Shown one piece after another: positions 59,374-64,000 of a stretch of DNA of 64,000 nt. The DNA lies in NCBI RefSeq assembly GCF_035987325.1, contig NZ_CP108488.1, positions 3,224,001 through 3,288,000 of the forward strand, written 5' to 3'. Both the position numbers and the translations under genes were made by a program. The notes beneath the pieces are model-generated. The model did not search any database, was not told the DNA's origin, and saw only the letters and a list, made by a program, of their open reading frames with translations. The DNA comes from Streptomyces sp. NBC_01244 (lineage in GTDB: Bacteria; Actinomycetota; Actinomycetes; Streptomycetales; Streptomycetaceae). How positions within the stretch are numbered: position 1 is the stretch's first letter; each line of letters begins with the position of its first letter.

Positions 59374-61971
59374 ATGGCCGCAGCCACGCCCCAGCCCGCC
59401 CCGGGCACCGCCCAGGCCACCGCCCAGGCCATCGCCACGACCCCCGGGATCCGGCCCGCCCTCGTGCTCATCGGCCACGGCATGGTCGGCCAGCGCTACC
59501 TGGAGGCGCTCGCCGAACTCGGCGCCACCGCCACGCACCGGATCACCGTGCTCTGCGAGGAGCCCCGCCCCGCCTACGACCGCGTGCACCTGACCTCGTA
59601 CTTCTCCGGCAGCACCCCCGAGGACCTCTCCCTCACCCCCGTCTCCTTCATGGAGGAGCACGGGATCACCCTGCACCTCGACGACCCCGCCGAGACCATC
59701 GACCGCGAAGCCCGCACCGTCACCTCCCGCACGGGGCAGGTGTTCCCGTACGACGTGCTCGTGCTCGCGACCGGCAGCTACCCCTTCGTGCCGCCCGTCC
59801 CCGGCAAGGACGCCCCGGGCTGTTTCGTCTACCGCACCATCGAGGACCTCCTCGCGATCGAGGAGTACGCCAAGACCCGGACCACCGGCGCCGTGGTCGG
59901 CGGCGGCCTGCTCGGGCTGGAGGCCGCCGGAGCGCTCCAGGGCCTCGGACTCACCACCAGCATCGTGGAGTTCGCGCCCCGACTGATGCCCGTCCAGGTC
60001 GACGAGGGCGGCGGCGCGGCCCTGCTCCGCACGATCCAGAACATGGGGCTCACCGTCCACACGGGCGTCGGCACCCAGGAGGTCCTCACCGGCGAGGACG
60101 GCGCGGTCAGCGGCATGAAGCTGTCCGACGGCTCCAGCGTCGCCACCGACCTGGTCGTCTTCTCCGCCGGTGTCCGCCCCCGCGACCAGCTGGCCCGCGA
60201 GAGCGGCCTGACCGTCGGCGAACGCGGAGGCATCTCCGTCGACGCCCGCTGCCGCACCTCCGACCCGCACGTCTACGCCATCGGCGAGTGCGCGCTCGCC
60301 TCCGACGGCCGCGTGTACGGGCTCGTCGCCCCCGGCTACGAGATGGCGGAGACGGCCGCGGCCGACCTGCTGGGCCGGGAGAAGGAGTTCACCGGCGCCG
60401 ATCTCTCCACCAAGCTCAAGCTCCTCGGCGTGGACGTGGCCTCCTTCGGCGATGCCCACGGCGCCACCGCCGGCAGCCTCGACGTCGTCTACTCCGACTC
60501 CCGCTCCGGCGTCTACAAGAAGGTGGTCGTCTCCGCCGAGGGCGTCCTGCTCGGCGGTGTCCTGGTCGGCGACGCCGATTCCTACGGTCTGCTGCGCCCG
60601 CTCACCGGCTCCGTACCGCCCGTCACCCCCGAGCAGCTGGTGCTGCCGGCCGGCGCCGGCGCTCCCGTCGCCCTCGGCCCCTCCTCGCTGCCCGACAGCG
60701 CGGTGATCTGCTCCTGCCACAACGTCACCAAGAAGGCGATCACCGCCCACAGCACGGTGCCCGAGGTCAAGAAGTGCACCAAGGCCGGCACCGGCTGCGG
60801 CAGCTGCCTCAAGGTGATCGGCCAGCTGATGCCGCCCGCCGCCGACAAAGGGCTCTGCGACTGCTTCCCCTTCACCCGCGCCGAGCTCTACGAGATCGTC
60901 CGCACCCTGCAGGTGACCTCGTACGAGCGGCTCCTCGACAGCCACGGCCGCGAGGAGGCGCGCGGCGGCGAGGGCTGCGAGGTCTGCAAGCCCACCGTCG
61001 GTTCGATCATCGCCTCGCTCGCTCCCACCCTCGGCGCGAGCGGCTACGTCCTCGACGGAGAGCAGGCCGCCCTCCAGGACACCAACGACCACTTCCTCGC
61101 CAACATGCAGCGCAACGGCTCGTATTCGGTCGTCCCGCGCATCCCCGGCGGCGAGATCACCCCCGACAAGCTCATCGTGATCGGCGAGGTGGCCCGCGAC
61201 TTCGGTCTCTACACGAAGATCACCGGCGGGCAGCGCATCGACCTCTTCGGCGCCGCCATCGACCAGCTCCCCCTGATCTGGGCCCGGCTCGTCCAGGCCG
61301 GGTTCGAGTCCGGGCACGCGTACGGCAAGGCCCTGCGGACGGTGAAGTCCTGCGTGGGCCAGACCTGGTGCCGCTACGGGGTCCAGGACTCCGTACGGAT
61401 GGCCATCGACCTGGAGCTGCGCTACCGCGGCCTGCGCGCCCCGCACAAGCTCAAGTCGGCGGTCTCCGGCTGCGCCCGCGAGTGCGCGGAGGCGCAGAGC
61501 AAGGACTTCGGGATCATCGCGACGGCGAGCGGCTGGAACCTCTACGTCGGCGGCAACGGCGGGGCCACCCCGCGCCACGCCGACCTGCTCGCGCAGGACC
61601 TGTCCGACGCCGAACTGGTCCGGCTCATCGACCGGTTCCTGATGTTCTACATCCGCACCGCCGACCGGCTGGAGCGGACCTCCACCTGGCTGGACCGGCT
61701 GGAGGGCGGCCTGGAGCACCTGCGGGACGTGATCGTGCACGACTCGCTCGGGCTGTGCGCGGAGCTGGAGTCGCTGATGGCCGACCACGTGGCGCACTAC
61801 CGCGACGAATGGGCCGAGACCCTGGACGACCCGGAGCGGCTGCGCCGGTTCGTGTCCTTCGTCAACGCCCCCGGCGCACCCGACCCGAGCGTGAAGTTCG
61901 TCCCCGAACGCGGTCAGGTCAAGCCCGACCTGACCGTCCTCACCCTGGAACCCCTGGGAGGCACCCGATGA
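59374..61971 (+). CDS. nirB: assimilatory nitrite reductase (NADH), large subunit
   Basis: An 865-residue enzyme that reduces nitrite to ammonium. The N-terminal part is the FAD/NAD(P)H oxidoreductase (ALVLIGHGMVGQRYLEAL, VVGGGLLGLEAAGAL). It is followed by the BFD-like [2Fe-2S] domain (ICSCHNVTKK, CTKAGTGCGSC) and the sulfite-reductase-like sirohaem domain. The [4Fe-4S]/sirohaem cysteines are in KSCVGQTWCRYG and SGCARECAEA. Length and order are as expected for NirB. It is coupled to nirD by a four-base overlap. Confidence 0.97.
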   Translation: MAAATPQPAPGTAQATAQAIATTPGIRPALVLIGHGMVGQRYLEALAELGATATHRITVLCEEPRPAYDRVHLTSYFSGSTPEDLSLTPVSFMEEHGITLHLDDPAETIDREARTVTSRTGQVFPYDVLVLATGSYPFVPPVPGKDAPGCFVYRTIEDLLAIEEYAKTRTTGAVVGGGLLGLEAAGALQGLGLTTSIVEFAPRLMPVQVDEGGGAALLRTIQNMGLTVHTGVGTQEVLTGEDGAVSGMKLSDGSSVATDLVVFSAGVRPRDQLARESGLTVGERGGISVDARCRTSDPHVYAIGECALASDGRVYGLVAPGYEMAETAAADLLGREKEFTGADLSTKLKLLGVDVASFGDAHGATAGSLDVVYSDSRSGVYKKVVVSAEGVLLGGVLVGDADSYGLLRPLTGSVPPVTPEQLVLPAGAGAPVALGPSSLPDSAVICSCHNVTKKAITAHSTVPEVKKCTKAGTGCGSCLKVIGQLMPPAADKGLCDCFPFTRAELYEIVRTLQVTSYERLLDSHGREEARGGEGCEVCKPTVGSIIASLAPTLGASGYVLDGEQAALQDTNDHFLANMQRNGSYSVVPRIPGGEITPDKLIVIGEVARDFGLYTKITGGQRIDLFGAAIDQLPLIWARLVQAGFESGHAYGKALRTVKSCVGQTWCRYGVQDSVRMAIDLELRYRGLRAPHKLKSAVSGCARECAEAQSKDFGIIATASGWNLYVGGNGGATPRHADLLAQDLSDAELVRLIDRFLMFYIRTADRLERTSTWLDRLEGGLEHLRDVIVHDSLGLCAELESLMADHVAHYRDEWAETLDDPERLRRFVSFVNAPGAPDPSVKFVPERGQVKPDLTVLTLEPLGGTR

Positions 61972-62321
61972 CCGTGGAACTGCAGGTGACGGAGGGATGG
62001 CTCACCGTGTGCGAGCTGTCGGCGCTGATCCCCGGGCGCGGGGTGGCGGCGCTGCTGCCCGACGGGAGCCAGGCCGCCGTGTTCGTCGACCGCACGGGAC
62101 GCCCGTACGCGATCGGCAACCGGGACCCCTTCACCGGGGCGCAGGTGCTCTCGCGCGGGCTCGTCGGTTCGGCCGCGGGACGGCTCTTCGTGGCCTCGCC
62201 GCTCCTCAAGCAGCGCTTCGACCTGGAGTCGGGGCACTGCCTGGACGACGAGGAGGTGACGGTCCGGACGTACCCGGTACGGACCGCCGCGACCTCCCCG
62301 GCCTCCCCGGCCTCCGTCTGA
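61968..62321 (+). CDS. nirD: assimilatory nitrite reductase, small subunit
   Basis: A 117-residue Rieske-like protein lacking the iron-sulfur ligands, as is normal for NirD (TEGWLTVCELSALIPGRGVA, YAIGNRDPFTGAQVLSRG, PLLKQRFDLESGHCLDDEE). It partners NirB. ATG 61968 overlaps the nirB stop. The last 10 residues are an Ala/Ser/Pro tail. Confidence 0.95.
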   Translation: MTVELQVTEGWLTVCELSALIPGRGVAALLPDGSQAAVFVDRTGRPYAIGNRDPFTGAQVLSRGLVGSAAGRLFVASPLLKQRFDLESGHCLDDEEVTVRTYPVRTAATSPASPASV

Positions 62322-62729
62322 TCAGCCCTGGATGATCGCCGGGTCCATCCACATGATCTCCCAGGTGTGGCCCTCGAGGTCGTCGAAGGCCCGGCCGTAC
62401 ATGACGCCGTGGTCCTGGGCGGGGCGGGGCTCGGTGGCGCCGGCCGCCAGGGCCCCGTCGACGAACTCGTCGACGGCGGTGCGGCTCTCGGCGCTCAGAC
62501 ACAGCAGCACCTCGGACGTGGTGGTGGCGTCCGCGATGGACTTGTGGGTGAAGTCCTTGTACCGGGCCTCGGTCAGGAACATGGCCACGATCGAGTCGGT
62601 GATGGGCATCGAGGCGCAGTTCTCGTCGGTGAACTGGGCGTTGAAGGTGTAACCGAGCTTGCCCCAGAAGGTCTTGGTGGCCTCGAGGTCCTTGACCGGC
62701 AGGTTGACGAAGATCATGGTGGAGGACAT
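62322..62729 (-). CDS. VOC-family (glyoxalase/bleomycin resistance-like) protein
   Basis: A 135-residue protein with the paired beta-alpha-beta-beta-beta units of the VOC fold. IFVNLPVKDLEATKTFWGKLGYTFN opens the first unit and GHTWEIMWMDP closes the second, with a likely metal-binding Glu. It converges directly on nirD; the stops are adjacent with no spacer. The substrate is unknown. Confidence 0.87.
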   Translation of the reverse strand: MSSTMIFVNLPVKDLEATKTFWGKLGYTFNAQFTDENCASMPITDSIVAMFLTEARYKDFTHKSIADATTTSEVLLCLSAESRTAVDEFVDGALAAGATEPRPAQDHGVMYGRAFDDLEGHTWEIMWMDPAIIQG

Positions 62730-62888
62730 CGCAGTCTCTCTTCTCTCGGTGCGTCTGCGTTGCTTTCGAGAGGTAGACCGCGGGGCCTCGGGGAACTCAT
62801 CGCCCCCGTCGAAGTTTTTTCGGATTTCTTCGACGAGGGACGAACGCGCAGGTCAGACGGGTCAGACAGGTCAGACGGACCAGACGGG

Positions 62889-63395
62889 TCAGGCGAACGA
62901 GCGCAGCTGCAGGGCCGCCAGCGGTACGAAGCCCAGCCCGTCGGCGCTCTCCAGCGAGGCATCGGCGCCGGCCAGCCGCTTGTGCAGGGTCAGTGCGATC
63001 CGCTCGCCCTGGGCCTTGGCCCGCTCCGCGTTCGGCCCGCGGTGCAGTCCGTCGATCGTGGCCCGCCACAGCTGCACCCAGCGGCCGAAGTCCTCGGCGG
63101 TCATCTCGCGGGCCGACTGGAGGGCCGCGTGCGGGGCGAAGGCGTTGCGCCGGTAGTCGGCACTGCGGAAGAGGGCCCGCTCCCAGAAGTCGGTGATCCG
63201 GGGCAGGTGCACGTCGAGGTCGGTGCCGGCGATCTCGGTGAAGAAGGGCCCGATCCGCGGGTCGGCGAAGGCCGCCGTGTAGAAGCGGCGCAGCACGACA
63301 TCGAGGTCGGCGCGGCCGGAGATGTCGGCGTCGGCGATGCCCGCGGCCGCGGTGTCGGCGGTCTCGGCCGCGGTCTCGGCGGCGGTATGGCTCAT
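62889..63395 (-). CDS. group III truncated haemoglobin
   Basis: A 168-residue protein: about 25 residues of Ala/Thr-rich leader and then a globin-like domain (LDVVLRRFYTAAFADPRIGPFF, PRITDFWERALFRSADY, HLP, LHKRLA). The pattern F-P-x(n)-W and the position of the proximal His region match group III truncated haemoglobins. These bind O2, NO or peroxide and may protect against NO formed during nitrite reduction, which fits the neighbouring nir operon. ATG 63395 (GGTGGAG upstream). Confidence 0.82.
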   Translation of the reverse strand: MSHTAAETAAETADTAAAGIADADISGRADLDVVLRRFYTAAFADPRIGPFFTEIAGTDLDVHLPRITDFWERALFRSADYRRNAFAPHAALQSAREMTAEDFGRWVQLWRATIDGLHRGPNAERAKAQGERIALTLHKRLAGADASLESADGLGFVPLAALQLRSFA

Positions 63396-63727
63396 CACTC
63401 CACCATCCTCCCGCACCGCTCCCCTCCCCAGGGCAGAAAGTCCTGCATTACGCCGTCCCGGCCGCTTCGATACCGCTCCAGCGCCTCTCGGCCGCCTCTC
63501 CGTTCGCTCTCTGCTTGCTCTCTGCTTGCTCTCTGCTCGCTCTCCCACCGCTCTCCGCTTCCTCTCCGATTCTTCAGGAAATCCCTCCGCGAGGATTGAC
63601 CTCGTGCCGGTCGCTCCCGCGTCATATGGAATTGACGTGACGTCAACTCGACGGTTCTAAGTTCCTCGACGCGTGCGTGACTCCTCGCCCGACCGGGCGC
63701 GGAGCCCCTCCTCCCACAGGAGTGACC
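63396..63727. other. divergent intergenic region with GCTCTCTGCTT-type repeats
   Basis: The minus side contains a pyrimidine-rich direct repeat (GCTCTCTGCTT and variants, 63496-63560). The plus side leads to an AGGAG ribosome site before 63728. No gene, riboswitch or terminator is recognised; divergent promoters for the haemoglobin and PhoX-type genes must lie here. Confidence 0.5.
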
Positions 63728-64000
63728 GTGGAACGTCGTACCTTCCTTCGCGGGGCCGTCATCGGCTCCTCCGCCGCCGCCTTCGGCGGCACGCTGATGC
63801 ACGGCGCGGCCTACGCGGCCCCCGCCCAGCCCGGCGCCGGACCCTACGGGGGGCTCGGCGCCGCCGACGCCAACGGCATCATGCTGCCTGCCGGTTTCAG
63901 CAGCCGGGTGATAGCCCGCTCCGGCCAGACGGTCCCCGGCACCTCGTACGCCTGGCACAGCGCCCCCGACGGCGGCGCCTGTTTCGCCGACGGCACGGGC
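63728..64000 (+). CDS. PhoX-type (DUF839) secreted phosphatase, N-terminus only
   Basis: The gene starts at GTG 63728 (AGGAG five bases upstream) and runs off the right edge after 91 codons. A Tat signal peptide is clear (ERRTFLRG followed by a hydrophobic Ala/Gly stretch and AYAAPAQ). The mature start (LPAGFSSRVIARSGQ, YAWHSAPDGGACF) is that of PhoX-like calcium-dependent alkaline phosphatases. It would act outside the cell to release phosphate. Most of the protein lies beyond the window. Confidence 0.83.
   Translation, partial: MERRTFLRGAVIGSSAAAFGGTLMHGAAYAAPAQPGAGPYGGLGAADANGIMLPAGFSSRVIARSGQTVPGTSYAWHSAPDGGACFADGTG

Noticed and set aside
59203..61797. 864-residue minus-strand frame antisense to nirB
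   Set aside because: Composition is extreme Gly/Ala/Val/Asp as in antisense frames of high-GC genes, while the plus strand has every NirB motif.
62851..62895. Repeats of GGTCAGACG/GGTCAGACA between the VOC and globin genes
   Set aside because: A short low-complexity spacer with four or five imperfect copies; no promoter, operator or coding meaning is visible.
63640..63690. Possible PHO box before the PhoX-type gene (two GTTC elements)
   Set aside because: The two GTTC units are 7 bases apart instead of the 11-base periodicity of Streptomyces PHO boxes and the flanking bases do not match.

Overview
The window is high-GC actinobacterial DNA with Streptomyces-type content: GTG and TTG starts, a HrdA-like sigma factor, SpoIIAB-type kinases, Tat-exported enzymes, a class F sortase and repeated Streptomyces intergenic elements. 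It has two halves. Roughly 1-26 kb is accessory DNA, with insertion-sequence wrecks, truncated genes, a conflict system and a tRNA-flanked island. Roughly 26-64 kb is core chromosome with a few scars.

Accessory half. 1-2.8 kb (minus) is an ABC operon: two small membrane proteins, an ATPase and a permease that runs off the left edge. 3.2-3.9 kb encodes a LuxR-type regulator whose receiver domain lacks its phosphorylation residues. 5.4-7.7 kb is an EACC1-like adaptor followed by a caspase-fold/beta-propeller protein, a likely conflict or cell-death module, followed by membrane-anchored propeller and secreted proteins. At 10.7-12.4 kb a probable lipoprotein has lost its signal peptide to a decayed IS5-type transposase.

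Island. A perfect 67-bp direct repeat (12658-12724 and 25776-25842) contains the 3' end of the CAT-anticodon tRNA gene that is complete at 25821-25894, so about 13.1 kb looks like an element inserted at that tRNA. No integrase is visible. Inside are a GNAT, a VanX remnant, IS remnants, an ArsR/MFS pair, a DinB protein and, at 17.9-23.7 kb, a coherent inorganic-anion module. The module comprises an exported beta-carbonic anhydrase, a SulP transporter, two paralogous ArsR repressors, a flavin-fold protein, two SpoIIAB-like kinases, a STAS antagonist and three small proteins. Three copies of the palindrome TTGCA-N6-TGCAA sit upstream of the three transcription units, suggesting one ArsR regulon. 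A FemX/VanK-like ligase lies by the right end.

Core half. After two tandem tRNA-Asn genes come an FGGY kinase, a heterodimeric ABC exporter with one degenerate ATP site, a HrdA-like sigma factor, assimilatory nitrate reductase (nasA), an SDR, a SanA-like protein, a sirohydrochlorin chelatase-like protein, dgt, a ferredoxin reductase and dnaG. At 45.4-46.8 kb a two-component system has been wrecked next to a TnpB (IS200/IS605) remnant. Further right are a lipoprotein/histidine-kinase pair without a response regulator, a class F sortase with a candidate partner, an XRE/MFS pair, a methyltransferase, a TauE-type exporter, a ferric-reductase-like protein, and a nitrite-assimilation operon (FAD protein, nirB, nirD). 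A truncated haemoglobin and the start of a PhoX-type phosphatase close the window. GlnR-type boxes precede both nasA and the nir operon, so nitrate reduction, nitrite reduction and probably sirohaem supply act as one nitrogen-assimilation circuit.
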